A DNA stretch of 38,557 nt, from NCBI GenBank assembly GCA_022510865.1, contig JAFLSQ010000021.1, positions 1 through 38,557 on the forward strand, in the 5' to 3' direction. Shown here one piece after another: positions 1 to 6,672 of the stretch (the stretch's first letter is position 1; the number at the start of each line of letters is the position of its first letter). The translations under genes and the position numbers were made by a program. This DNA comes from Treponema sp. Its GTDB lineage: Bacteria > Spirochaetota > Spirochaetia > Treponematales > Treponemataceae. The notes below the pieces were generated by a model that made no database searches, was not told the DNA's origin, and was given only the letters and a program-made list of their open reading frames with translations.

Positions 1-301
1 TCAAATCCAAATCGGCGAAAACATCCGTCAGATTGTCGCCCTCGGGTTTGGTCAGGTTGCCGTTTGCGGGGTAAACTGGCGTGTCGGGCGCGTCCGGAGT
101 TTCCTCGGGAGTGTTTGTGTCAGAGCCGCCAGCGGGTTTGGTCAGGCTGCCGTTTGAGGGATAAACTGGTGTGTCGGGCGCGGCCGGAGTTTCCTCGGGA
201 GTGTTTGTGTCAGAGCCGCCGGGCTGATTAGCGCACGAACCAAGCCCGAAAATCAGCGCGAAAATTGCGCAGAGCGTGATATTTCTTACGATTTTTCTCA
301 T
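1..301 (-). CDS. Repeat-containing lipoprotein, N-terminal part only
   Basis: The first 100 residues are visible; the frame is still open at the left edge, so the C-terminus is missing. The protein begins MRKIVRN, has a hydrophobic stretch and then a lipobox LGSC with Cys23, so it should be exported and lipidated. After the Cys come two nearly identical 30-residue repeats (residues 28-57 and 58-87) rich in Pro, Thr, Asp and Glu, beginning GGSDTNTPEETP and ending NLTKP or SLTKP. This looks like a flexible acidic linker that would hold a downstream domain off the membrane. An SD-like GGAAGTGG precedes the ATG. A good promoter lies upstream and the gene is divergent from an XRE regulator. The function of the missing part cannot be told. 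Confidence 0.8.
   Translation of the reverse strand, partial: MRKIVRNITLCAIFALIFGLGSCANQPGGSDTNTPEETPAAPDTPVYPSNGSLTKPAGGSDTNTPEETPDAPDTPVYPANGNLTKPEGDNLTDVFADLDL
41..220 (-). repeat. Two tandem 90-bp units inside the lipoprotein gene
   Basis: Unit 1 is 131-220 and unit 2 is 41-130, read on the minus strand. They differ at only a few positions (for example Ala/Asp at repeat residue 13 and Ser/Ala near residue 22), keep the reading frame and abut exactly. High identity suggests recent duplication or ongoing slippage/recombination. Confidence 0.85.
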
Positions 302-336
302 ATCCACTTCCTTGTTCAAGATGATGAATCAACTGA

Positions 337-404
337 ACATCAAGATTTTGTTGTACAATCAATATAACATCAATTTATTAGCACAGTCAAGTTTTTTACA
401 TCAA
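337..404. promoter_or_regulatory. Three ACATCAA elements, candidate operator for the XRE regulator
   Basis: ACATCAA occurs at 337-343, 367-373 and 398-404, all in the same orientation and spaced 30 and 31 bp, about three helical turns. The third copy is part of an imperfect palindrome, ATCAA-aata-TTGAT (400-413). The elements flank or overlap the promoters of both divergent genes, which fits autoregulation. Regulator binding is an inference. Confidence 0.45.
361..390 (-). promoter_or_regulatory. Promoter of the left-edge lipoprotein
   Basis: On the minus strand, -35 TTGACT (385-390) and -10 TATATT (361-366) are separated by 18 bp. One copy of a thrice-repeated ACATCAA element (367-373) fills the spacer next to the -10 box. 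Confidence 0.6.
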
Positions 405-409
405 AATAT

Positions 410-418
410 TGATATTAT
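410..418 (+). promoter_or_regulatory. Extended -10 of the XRE gene, leaderless type
   Basis: TGA-TATTAT ends six bases before the ATG at 425. No Shine-Dalgarno sequence is present. Transcription would start at or next to the A of the ATG. Confidence 0.5.
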
Positions 419-424
419 GTTGGC

Positions 425-751
425 ATGGGGTTCAGAAAAAGACTGAGGGAAGAAATCGAATACCGCGGACTTTTGGTGAAGGAAGTGTCTGCCGCGGTCG
501 GAATCAGCAACAGCACTTTTCTTTCTTACATTGACGCGCGGGGCGTTCTGCCGAACGTGGAGACCGCCGTAAAAATCGCGAACTACCTTGGCGTGACCGT
601 GGAATACCTTGTGAACGGCGACGACGGCCGCGCCCAAAGCCCCGATTCCCCGCTCAAAAGCGAGAAAACGCGCCTTGCAGAAACCTACGAAAAACTTTCC
701 GCCCGCGACAAATCGCTGCTGATAAAAATTGCCGATGTGATGGCAAAATGA
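425..751 (+). CDS. XRE (Cro/CI-type) helix-turn-helix regulator
   Basis: This is a 108-residue protein with a classical HTH_3 domain over residues 5-64: the helix-turn-helix covers roughly LLVKEVSAAVGISNSTFLSY, followed by the typical PNVETAVKIANYLGVTVEYLVNG ending. The C-terminal 40 residues are charged and probably helical (SARDKSLLIKIADVMAK), perhaps a dimerisation segment; no protease or sensory domain is seen. It is divergent from the repeat lipoprotein, and the intergenic region holds three evenly spaced ACATCAA elements. The likely role is local repression of itself and the lipoprotein, by analogy with other XRE proteins. The start has no SD but has a -10 box six bases upstream. Confidence 0.85.
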   Translation: MGFRKRLREEIEYRGLLVKEVSAAVGISNSTFLSYIDARGVLPNVETAVKIANYLGVTVEYLVNGDDGRAQSPDSPLKSEKTRLAETYEKLSARDKSLLIKIADVMAK

Positions 752-809
752 CGGATTTTCCCGCCAGACCGCGCAAAAAAATCGCACGACGGCCGACCAT
801 CAAACGTTT

Positions 810-1505
810 TCAGAGCGTGTCAAGAAAATCAGACAGGCCGGCAAAATCCACATCTTTCACAAACTCCCGGATTTTCCCGAACGCCGCAGAAAAATCGCCG
901 GGAAGAAGCCGGGTCTGCAAATCGCCCACAATGCGCTCCAGCACGTCCAGGTCAAAATTGCCGCAGGCCGCCCGCAAGTCCGCAACCGATTTTCTGACCT
1001 CATCCTCCGAAAGCGCCGCCGGGCAATCCGCGCCGGAATTTTCCGCCGCATTAAAATCCGCGAGCGCGAGCAATTTCTGGTCAAAACTTCTGTAAAGCGC
1101 GGTGAGTTTCGGATGCCCCACATTCAGTGCCTCCGCATTGCCATCACGCGCCGCGTACTCCATATCAAGTGCCATCTGTGAAAGTTCGAGCGCACCGACA
1201 GTTCTTGCCGATGACTTCAACGAATGCACTTTTATCCTGTACTGCGTCAAATCGCCGGCCGCAAAAAGCGCGTCAAGCTCATCCGCGTTTTTCTGCACCG
1301 CGTCCCGGAACATCCCGAGCATTTTGAGCATGAGCGCGTCCGAGCCGCAGTATGCGCGGGCCGCCTGAAAATCTATGCCGTCAATCTCAAAAACCGATTT
1401 CTCTGCCCCGGCTTCCTGCCCATTTTCCGCAAGGCTGTTGCATGGCGATTGCTCTGCCGGGCGTGCGGAATCATCGGTCATGGCATTTTTATTTTTTTCC
1501 TGCAT
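810..1505 (-). CDS. Hpt (histidine phosphotransfer) domain protein
   Basis: The protein has 231 residues. The central part (about 45-140) is an Hpt four-helix domain with the phospho-accepting histidine in VHSLKSSARTVGA (His94), preceded by an acidic, Gln/Asn-rich tail. The C-terminal 80 residues (SEDEVRKSVADLRAACGNFD onward) are helical and resemble the tail appended to some Hpt modules in large hybrid kinases. Hpt proteins relay phosphate between receiver domains; the gene directly follows a single-domain receiver protein on the same strand (58 bp gap), so the two are probably one operon and may be phosphotransfer partners. The start is supported by GAGGAG five bases upstream of the ATG. 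No kinase is nearby, so the input signal is unknown. Confidence 0.85.
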   Translation of the reverse strand: MQEKNKNAMTDDSARPAEQSPCNSLAENGQEAGAEKSVFEIDGIDFQAARAYCGSDALMLKMLGMFRDAVQKNADELDALFAAGDLTQYRIKVHSLKSSARTVGALELSQMALDMEYAARDGNAEALNVGHPKLTALYRSFDQKLLALADFNAAENSGADCPAALSEDEVRKSVADLRAACGNFDLDVLERIVGDLQTRLLPGDFSAAFGKIREFVKDVDFAGLSDFLDTL

Positions 1506-1563
1506 TCATGCTCCTCGACACCGCCGGAAAATCTCCTGAAAAGCGATTCTCATCCTCTGTTTT

Positions 1564-2004
1564 TCAGCCTTTGGTCTGCGCGCGCTCATCCGCCGTGAAA
1601 AACGCCGCGATGCTCTGATTTATCTCGTCCGGGCGGCAAGTTTTTAAAATGCAGCCGTCCGCACCAAGCGCGTGAATTTCGGTCAAAGTCTGATTATCAT
1701 CTTTGCCGGTAAGAAAAATGACTGGAATCGCGGAGGTTGCCGCATCATCACGCAGAATTTTGAACAACTGCGGGCCGGAAGTCACAGGCATCTCGCAGTC
1801 AAGCAGGATTAAATCGGGCACGAATTTTTTCAAGAAAGCAAGCGCGGTCTGCGCGGAAGTTACCACCGAGACATCGTAATTTTCAGAAAGCCATCCGCGG
1901 ATTGCCCGCAGCATTAGCGGGTCGTCGTCAACCACAAGGATTTTTCTGCGTGCGCTTCCTGCGCTCTGCCCAGTCTGATTGTCCTGCGCGGCAAGTGTGT
2001 CCAT
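1564..2004 (-). CDS. Single-domain response regulator (CheY-like receiver)
   Basis: This 146-residue protein has an N-terminal 20-residue polar tail and then one receiver domain. Visible hallmarks are the acidic cluster DDD (26-28), the phospho-acceptor Asp69 in LILLDCEMP, the Thr99 switch residue in FLTGKDD and Lys121. The Lys is followed by TCRP rather than the common KP, so the beta5-alpha5 loop is slightly unusual. There is no output domain, so it acts by protein-protein contact or as a phosphate shuttle. It is followed by an Hpt gene in the same direction. The ATG has no SD, but a TGTGA-TATAAT extended -10 ends six bases before it, so a leaderless mRNA is likely. Confidence 0.88.
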   Translation of the reverse strand: MDTLAAQDNQTGQSAGSARRKILVVDDDPLMLRAIRGWLSENYDVSVVTSAQTALAFLKKFVPDLILLDCEMPVTSGPQLFKILRDDAATSAIPVIFLTGKDDNQTLTEIHALGADGCILKTCRPDEINQSIAAFFTADERAQTKG

Positions 2005-2010
2005 ATCAGA

Positions 2011-2021
2011 ATTATATCACA
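2011..2021 (-). promoter_or_regulatory. Extended -10 TGTGATATAAT of the receiver gene
   Basis: TATAAT lies at 2011-2016 on the minus strand, with TGTGA directly upstream. The gap to the ATG is six bases. The -35 region is weak (TTTGTG at 17 bp). Confidence 0.6.
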
Positions 2022-2032
2022 GGCAAAATAAA

Positions 2033-2512
2033 TCACAAAGCAAAAACCGATTGCCCCGCGGCAAACTGCCCGCCACTCATCCGCTCCATCATCACGTGCA
2101 GGGATTTCAGAAGCTCCGCCGCATTCTGTGCGTCCAGAAAATTGCGGCACATCATCTGGCGGGGGATATCCTTGCATTTCTCGCGCAGATTGCGTCCCTG
2201 CTCCGTGAGCCTGATAAAAACCGTGCGCTCGTCCTCGTGGCTGCGGTTTCTGGTCACAAGCCCTTGCGCCTCCATTTTTTTGAGCAGCGGAGTGAGCGTC
2301 CCCGAATCCAGAAAAAGCCGCGCCCCAAGCGATTTGATTGTAACGTTGTCTTTTTCCCAAAGCCCCAGCAATGTGATGTACGAAGTGTAGGTCAGTCCGA
2401 GCGGCTCCAGAACCGGCGTGTACCTGCGGATAATTTCCTTGGAGCAGACATAAAGCGCAAAACAAATCTGATTTTCCAACGCCAGCGGATTAAAATCGCT
2501 CTCATTTTCCAT
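2033..2512 (-). CDS. ohrR: OhrR-type MarR family peroxide-sensing repressor
   Basis: The protein has 159 residues from the Met used here, which is preceded by AGGAAGG; an in-frame Met 13 codons further up lacks an SD. The N-terminus ENESDFNPLALENQICFALY matches the OhrR pattern with the single reactive cysteine (Cys17; B. subtilis OhrR uses Cys15). The winged helix follows, with LFLDSGTLTPLLKKMEAQGL as recognition helix and RSHEDERTVFIRLTEQG as the wing. OhrR proteins bind palindromic DNA until organic peroxide oxidises the Cys. The gene is divergent from a glutathione peroxidase, with ATTG-N4-CAATTT operators in between, so autoregulation and control of the peroxidase are likely. No ohr gene is present. 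Confidence 0.85.
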   Translation of the reverse strand: MENESDFNPLALENQICFALYVCSKEIIRRYTPVLEPLGLTYTSYITLLGLWEKDNVTIKSLGARLFLDSGTLTPLLKKMEAQGLVTRNRSHEDERTVFIRLTEQGRNLREKCKDIPRQMMCRNFLDAQNAAELLKSLHVMMERMSGGQFAAGQSVFAL

Positions 2513-2540
2513 AAGCGGACCTTCCTGCAAAAATTTAATA

Positions 2541-2556
2541 AAATTGTACACAATTT
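2541..2556. promoter_or_regulatory. Operator 1 of the ohrR-gpx region
   Basis: AAATTGT-AC-ACAATTT is a perfect palindrome with 7-bp arms. It overlaps the -10 box of ohrR and lies just upstream of the gpx -35 box. It resembles known OhrR sites built on ACAATT half-sites. An overlapping CAATT-T-AATTG palindrome (2551-2561) extends it. Confidence 0.65.
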
Positions 2557-2571
2557 AATTGACAGTTTCAA
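2543..2571 (-). promoter_or_regulatory. Promoter of ohrR
   Basis: -35 TTGAAA (2566-2571), 17-bp spacer, -10 TACAAT (2543-2548) on the minus strand. The -10 box is inside operator 1. Confidence 0.6.
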
Positions 2572-2587
2572 GAATAAAATTTATATT
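2559..2587 (+). promoter_or_regulatory. Promoter of the glutathione peroxidase gene
   Basis: Consensus -35 TTGACA (2559-2564), 17-bp spacer, -10 TATATT (2582-2587). The predicted leader is about 55 nt and contains operator 2. The promoter overlaps the oppositely directed ohrR promoter. Confidence 0.7.
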
Positions 2588-2602
2588 ATCACTTGAAAAT
2601 TG

Positions 2603-2616
2603 ATTGCATACAATTT
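2603..2616. promoter_or_regulatory. Operator 2 in front of gpx
   Basis: ATTG-CATA-CAATTT repeats the pattern of operator 1 (ATTG-TACA-CAATTT). It lies downstream of the predicted gpx transcription start, where a bound repressor would block elongation or initiation. Confidence 0.5.
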
Positions 2617-2648
2617 GTTTTCTTGAAGATTTTTTGAGAGGTGATTTT

Positions 2649-3128
2649 ATGGCTTTGTACGATTTTTCTGTTAAAGCGCGGGACGGAAGCGACGTTCCAT
2701 TGAAAAATTATGAGGGAAAAGTCCTGCTCATTGTAAACACGGCAACTGGCTGCGGATTCACACCCCAGTATCATGGCTTGCAGGCTTTGTACACCAAATA
2801 CAAAGATAAAGGATTTGAGATTCTTGATTTTCCGTGCAATCAGTTCGCGAATCAGGCACCCGGTTCCGCTGAGGAAATCCACAGTTTTTGCACCGGCAGA
2901 TTCGGAATCACTTTTCCGCAGTTCGCAAAAATTGACGTGAACGGCAAAGATGAGTCGCCGCTCTACACTTTTTTGAAAAACCAGCAGAAAGGAAGATTCG
3001 GCTCAAAAATCAAATGGAATTTCACAAAATTTCTGATTGCAAAGGACGGTTCGGTAATCAAACGGTTTGCACCCACGGACACGCCGGAAAAAATCGACGA
3101 ATTTGTATCGAACGCATTGGAGGGATAA
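2649..3128 (+). CDS. Glutathione peroxidase family protein (Cys type)
   Basis: This is a 160-residue thioredoxin-fold peroxidase. The peroxidatic residue is Cys35 in NTATGCGFTPQY (Cys, not selenocysteine); the other tetrad elements are the Gln in FPCNQFANQAP and Trp-Asn in KWNFTKFL. Bacterial Cys-GPx enzymes usually use thioredoxin rather than glutathione as reductant and reduce hydroperoxides in the cytoplasm; no signal peptide is seen here. The start is the Met of MALYDF, with GAGAGGTG upstream; a longer start 15 codons earlier would run into the operator. It is divergent from ohrR and overlaid by its operators, so peroxide induction is likely. The next gene starts two bases after its stop. 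Confidence 0.92.
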   Translation: MALYDFSVKARDGSDVPLKNYEGKVLLIVNTATGCGFTPQYHGLQALYTKYKDKGFEILDFPCNQFANQAPGSAEEIHSFCTGRFGITFPQFAKIDVNGKDESPLYTFLKNQQKGRFGSKIKWNFTKFLIAKDGSVIKRFAPTDTPEKIDEFVSNALEG

Positions 3129-3129
3129 A

Positions 3130-3372
3130 TTGACGTACACTTACAAGACAAATGGAAGCTGCTCCACAGAAATCAAGTTTGACAAAGATGAGAACGGAAT
3201 CATCACGAACATCTCGTTCACAAACGGCTGCCCCGGAAATCTGCGGGCAATCTCAAAAATTCTGAACGGCAAGAGCGCGGAAGAAATCCACGCCCTGCTC
3301 GCAGGAAACCTGTGCGACCGCCGGTCCACATCCTGCGCGGACCAGCTTGCGCAGGCGGTCATCTCGGTTTAA
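3130..3372 (+). CDS. TSCPD-domain protein (TIGR03905-like)
   Basis: The protein has 80 residues. It is chosen to start at TTG 3130, because GGAGGGAT at the end of the preceding gene gives a good SD and because the family begins with a YTYKTNGSCS-like segment. Visible motifs are NGSCSTEI, FTNGCPGNLRAI and the near-C-terminal RSTSCADQLA, which corresponds to the TSCPD signature also found at the C-terminus of some ribonucleotide reductases. Four conserved cysteines (NGSC, NGCPG, NLC, TSC) could bind metal. The biochemical role of the stand-alone family is not established. It is almost certainly co-transcribed with the peroxidase, so a link to redox stress is possible but not proven. Confidence 0.8.
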   Translation: MTYTYKTNGSCSTEIKFDKDENGIITNISFTNGCPGNLRAISKILNGKSAEEIHALLAGNLCDRRSTSCADQLAQAVISV

Positions 3373-3395
3373 GCCAAGAACGGCTTTTGCCGAAA

Positions 3396-4637
3396 CTACA
3401 GCGAATAGCCCAGACAGACGATTGTAAAGCCCTTGGTCTCAGAGCCAGGGGTCATTTTCACTTCAACAGTGTGTTTGGCAGCGGTTTTCTCGTCAATAAT
3501 CAGCCGCGCCTCGCAGTTGTTCCATCCGTTGGCAGCACCGCCGTCAAAACTCCCGACTTTTTTCCCGTCCACATAAACGTCCGCCGTGCCGAATTTCTCG
3601 CTCTGCCAGCTTCCCTGAACTTTGTACGTCAGAATCAGGTTCTTGCAGTTGATTTCCATCTTGAACGCATCGCCTTTTGCATCCGCGGATTTATACCAGT
3701 TCTGCGGAAAATTGCCCTTGTTCGTCTTTTTGATTGTCTGCGTGTTCGGGTCTGATTTACTGAACGCCCCCGCCGTGATTCTCACGTTCCCGTCATCGCC
3801 AGAAATCATCTTCATTCCGGAAAAAGCGGGCGTGCGCACAAAATCGCCCGGAACTGCGGCAGGAGAATCCAAAGCGGATTTATCAACAACCGCGAGCAAA
3901 TTCATCAGGCTCTCGCACATAAGCTGATGGCCAGCCGTTGTCGGGTGCACATTATCGGTGTAATAATCGCTTTCCGCGAATTTTCCATCAGCAATCGCAC
4001 TTTTAACCGATGGCAGGACATCAACCTGCGGAATCTGGTAATGGCTGGCAATCGGCTTTTTCTGCGCGGCGGTGTTGCCATAAGTTGCGGCCGAATACAA
4101 CGCGATTACGGCGGTGCTCTCGCTGGCGGTCAGGGCATCACGCACAAGAGCCTCGAACGCGCGGTGCGGAAAATCATCGCCGCTGTCATTCACCGCGAAT
4201 TCGATGATGAGAATATCCGGATTTCCGCCCAGAACATCGACAACATCTTTTTGGTAGCGCACAATTCCAAGCTGAGACGGCGTTCCGCTGAGACCCGCGT
4301 TATCAAAAATTAAATTCTCGCCGTTGCCAGGCGCATAAGTGTCTTTAAGCGCACGGAAAAACTGATAGGCGTACCCGTCCGTGAACTGCTCAGGCCCCGC
4401 GCCCTCTGTGACAGAGCCGCCCAACGCCGCAAGCGTGACTTTCTCGCCGTTTTTAAGCCGCTCAATCGCTTTTTTGAGCCGGTAATTGTTCCCGGTGCTC
4501 ACAAGCGTATCCGAAATGAATTTCTCATAAGACTTGTTGTCCAGATTAAGCGGATGAGAAACTTTTTTGCCCGCAGAGCACGCGCACATCATCATGCAAC
4601 CTCCCAGAATAATCCCAATGGATTTCTTTATGCTCAT
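3396..4637 (-). CDS. SGNH/GDSL-family hydrolase lipoprotein
   Basis: The protein has 413 residues. The N-terminus MSIKKSIGIILGGCMMMCAC is a short signal peptide; lipidation at Cys20 is most likely (Cys14 is an alternative). The SGNH blocks are clear: GGSVTEG with nucleophile Ser75, DNAGLSGT (Gly115), FAVNDS (Asn150) and DNVHPTTAGHQ (Asp228, His231). Residues from about 255 form a beta-rich C-terminal domain that could bind carbohydrate, as in several acetyl-esterase families. The probable role is an esterase acting on acetylated polysaccharide outside the cytoplasm; the substrate is unknown. AGGAGG precedes the ATG. The gene starts 21 bp after the pyrK-pyrD fusion on the same strand, so read-through is likely although the functions are unrelated. 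Confidence 0.85.
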   Translation of the reverse strand: MSIKKSIGIILGGCMMMCACSAGKKVSHPLNLDNKSYEKFISDTLVSTGNNYRLKKAIERLKNGEKVTLAALGGSVTEGAGPEQFTDGYAYQFFRALKDTYAPGNGENLIFDNAGLSGTPSQLGIVRYQKDVVDVLGGNPDILIIEFAVNDSGDDFPHRAFEALVRDALTASESTAVIALYSAATYGNTAAQKKPIASHYQIPQVDVLPSVKSAIADGKFAESDYYTDNVHPTTAGHQLMCESLMNLLAVVDKSALDSPAAVPGDFVRTPAFSGMKMISGDDGNVRITAGAFSKSDPNTQTIKKTNKGNFPQNWYKSADAKGDAFKMEINCKNLILTYKVQGSWQSEKFGTADVYVDGKKVGSFDGGAANGWNNCEARLIIDEKTAAKHTVEVKMTPGSETKGFTIVCLGYSL

Positions 4638-4658
4638 TTTTGCCTCCTGATTTTTGCG

Positions 4659-6632
4659 CTACGACTGACGGTGAATCAATCCGCGCATCTCTTCTATATT
4701 GTGATAGCCTTTGCGCCGCATGAACGCCTCCAGACCATCAATAATCTCTATCATAGCATAAGGATTCGCAAATGTGGATGTCCCCACCTGAACCGCGCTC
4801 GCGCCCGCCATTATGAACTCAACCGCGTCCTGCCACTGCGCCACGCCGCCAATCGCGATGACCGGAACGCGCTTTTCCTCAGGCAGCGAACTGATTGCCT
4901 GAACGACCTCGTAAACAAGACGCACCGCAATTGGGCGGACGGCAGGGCCTCCGAATCCCGCCTTAAGATTGTCGAACACCGGAACGCCGCGCTCAATATC
5001 AACGGCAATTCCCTGAAAACTATTGCACAGACTGATTCCGTCCGCGCCCGCTTCCACGCAGGCAATCGCCACCTGCTCCAGTTCCCGCGACTGCGGAGTG
5101 AGTTTTACCAGAAGCGGCTTTTTTGTGATTTTGCGCACAGCCCGCACAACAGCCTCCGCGCTGCTGCACGTCATTCCGAATGCCGCACCGCCCGCGCTCA
5201 CGTTGGGGCATGAGATATTCAGCTCGATAATCGGAACTTCTGTCTGCTCCAGAAGCCTCGCGCCCTCAACGTAACTGTCAAGCGAAGAGCCGGAAAGATT
5301 TGCGATTGCGACCGGCCGCATACTCATCATCACTGGCAGCTCGTTTTTTATGAAATGCGGAATTCCGGGGTTCTGCAATCCGATGCTGTTCATAAGCCCG
5401 CCGGGAGTCTCATGCAGGCGGATTCCGCTGTTTCCCTGACGCGGCTCCAAAGTCAGCCCTTTGCTCGCTATGCCGCCAAGACGGTTCACGTCAAAAACCG
5501 TGGTATATTCCGAGCCAAAACCGAACGTCCCCGAGCTTCCGATTACAGGATTTTGCAGCCGCACCCCGCCAATGCTCACAGAAAGGTCTGGCCGCTCATC
5601 ATCGCCAAGCGGATTTCTCTGCGGCTGGATTTTTATGCCCGCAACTTCCGTCACGCTGTCAAAAACAAGAGTCTCGCCGTCAAAAACAGGGCCTTCCTTG
5701 CAGCAGCGTTTTTTGCCGTCAGTTGTGTCAATCACGCAGCCAAGGCACACGCCCATTCCGCAAGCCATCCGCGCCTCCATGCTTAGCCAGCACTTAACGC
5801 CCGCCACGCGGCAAATTTTCTGGATGTAGGCGAGCATTGGCCCGGGGCCGCACGCATAAACCGCCTCATACACGCCGGATTTCAGGACTTCCTCGGTCAG
5901 TGCCGCCGGCAGCATTCCGTGAACGCCCGCGCTTCCGTCATCAGTTGTGATGACAAGTTTGTCCGCCCGCAAATTTTCCAGACCATACGAGCCGCTTTTG
6001 AACGAGGCAAAAAAATCATAGGATTTTGGAGGCAGAGTCCGGGCAAAACCCGCGACCGGCGCAACGCCGATTCCGCCGCCCACAAGACAAACTTTTCTCT
6101 GATTTTCTGACGATTTTTCCGCAATCTCCGCACCGCAGACCCATGCAGGAACAGGAAAACGATTTCCGCACGGCCCGATTAAAGTCACAGAATCTCCGCC
6201 GCGCAGTGAGCAAAGCTCGCTGGTTCCTTTGCCTTTGCGCAGAATCAGGAAGGAAATCTCAACTGCGCCCACGCATTTCTCTGAGCCGCAGAAATCAAGG
6301 CTGTCCTTCGCGGAAAACGCCCTTGAATCAAATACGCTGATTGGACGGCCAAGCAGCACATCCGAGCGTTCCGCATGGAGCATATAAAACTGCCCGGCCG
6401 CAGGCTCCTGTGCGCCAGATTCCAGCAAAATCTTGAGCAGATGGACGCTTCCCGCCGGAACTGCGCCCGCAACAGCCTCGCAGCCCAGGACAACGCCCTT
6501 GGCAAAAACCGGATAAGGAATCCCCTGACAATCTTTGAACACAACCCTCTCCCAAAGCCGCCGCAGATTTTCCCGCAGGCGGTATGTAAATGCGCGGTCA
6601 CGACATGAACCGCACGTAAAAATCTGACGCAC
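4659..6632 (-). CDS. Fused dihydroorotate dehydrogenase, PyrK electron-transfer plus PyrD catalytic parts
   Basis: This single 657-residue chain carries both halves of class 1B dihydroorotate dehydrogenase. Residues about 45-335 are PyrK-like: RPIS (96-99) for FAD, KGKGTSEL, GGGIGVAP (185-192) for NAD, and a 2Fe-2S motif with Cys291, Cys296, Cys299 and Cys311. Residues about 348-657 are PyrD: FMN/orotate site SKGLTLEPR, LNISCPNV with the catalytic-base Cys475, and IAIGGV. Normally these are separate proteins forming a heterotetramer. It would oxidise dihydroorotate to orotate using NAD+. The start is uncertain: GTG at 6632 has a weak SD, while GTG at 6542 has GGGAG six bases upstream and would give 627 residues. 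It is 40 bp downstream of pyrF. Confidence 0.93.
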   Translation of the reverse strand: MRQIFTCGSCRDRAFTYRLRENLRRLWERVVFKDCQGIPYPVFAKGVVLGCEAVAGAVPAGSVHLLKILLESGAQEPAAGQFYMLHAERSDVLLGRPISVFDSRAFSAKDSLDFCGSEKCVGAVEISFLILRKGKGTSELCSLRGGDSVTLIGPCGNRFPVPAWVCGAEIAEKSSENQRKVCLVGGGIGVAPVAGFARTLPPKSYDFFASFKSGSYGLENLRADKLVITTDDGSAGVHGMLPAALTEEVLKSGVYEAVYACGPGPMLAYIQKICRVAGVKCWLSMEARMACGMGVCLGCVIDTTDGKKRCCKEGPVFDGETLVFDSVTEVAGIKIQPQRNPLGDDERPDLSVSIGGVRLQNPVIGSSGTFGFGSEYTTVFDVNRLGGIASKGLTLEPRQGNSGIRLHETPGGLMNSIGLQNPGIPHFIKNELPVMMSMRPVAIANLSGSSLDSYVEGARLLEQTEVPIIELNISCPNVSAGGAAFGMTCSSAEAVVRAVRKITKKPLLVKLTPQSRELEQVAIACVEAGADGISLCNSFQGIAVDIERGVPVFDNLKAGFGGPAVRPIAVRLVYEVVQAISSLPEEKRVPVIAIGGVAQWQDAVEFIMAGASAVQVGTSTFANPYAMIEIIDGLEAFMRRKGYHNIEEMRGLIHRQS

Positions 6633-6672
6633 AAACTTTGCGACTGATTCTCACCGATTTTCTTACAGCCGA

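Noticed and set aside
3381..3392. Terminator CGGC-TTTT-GCCG between the TSCPD and SGNH genes
   Set aside because: Only 4-bp arms and no U-run; may be chance.
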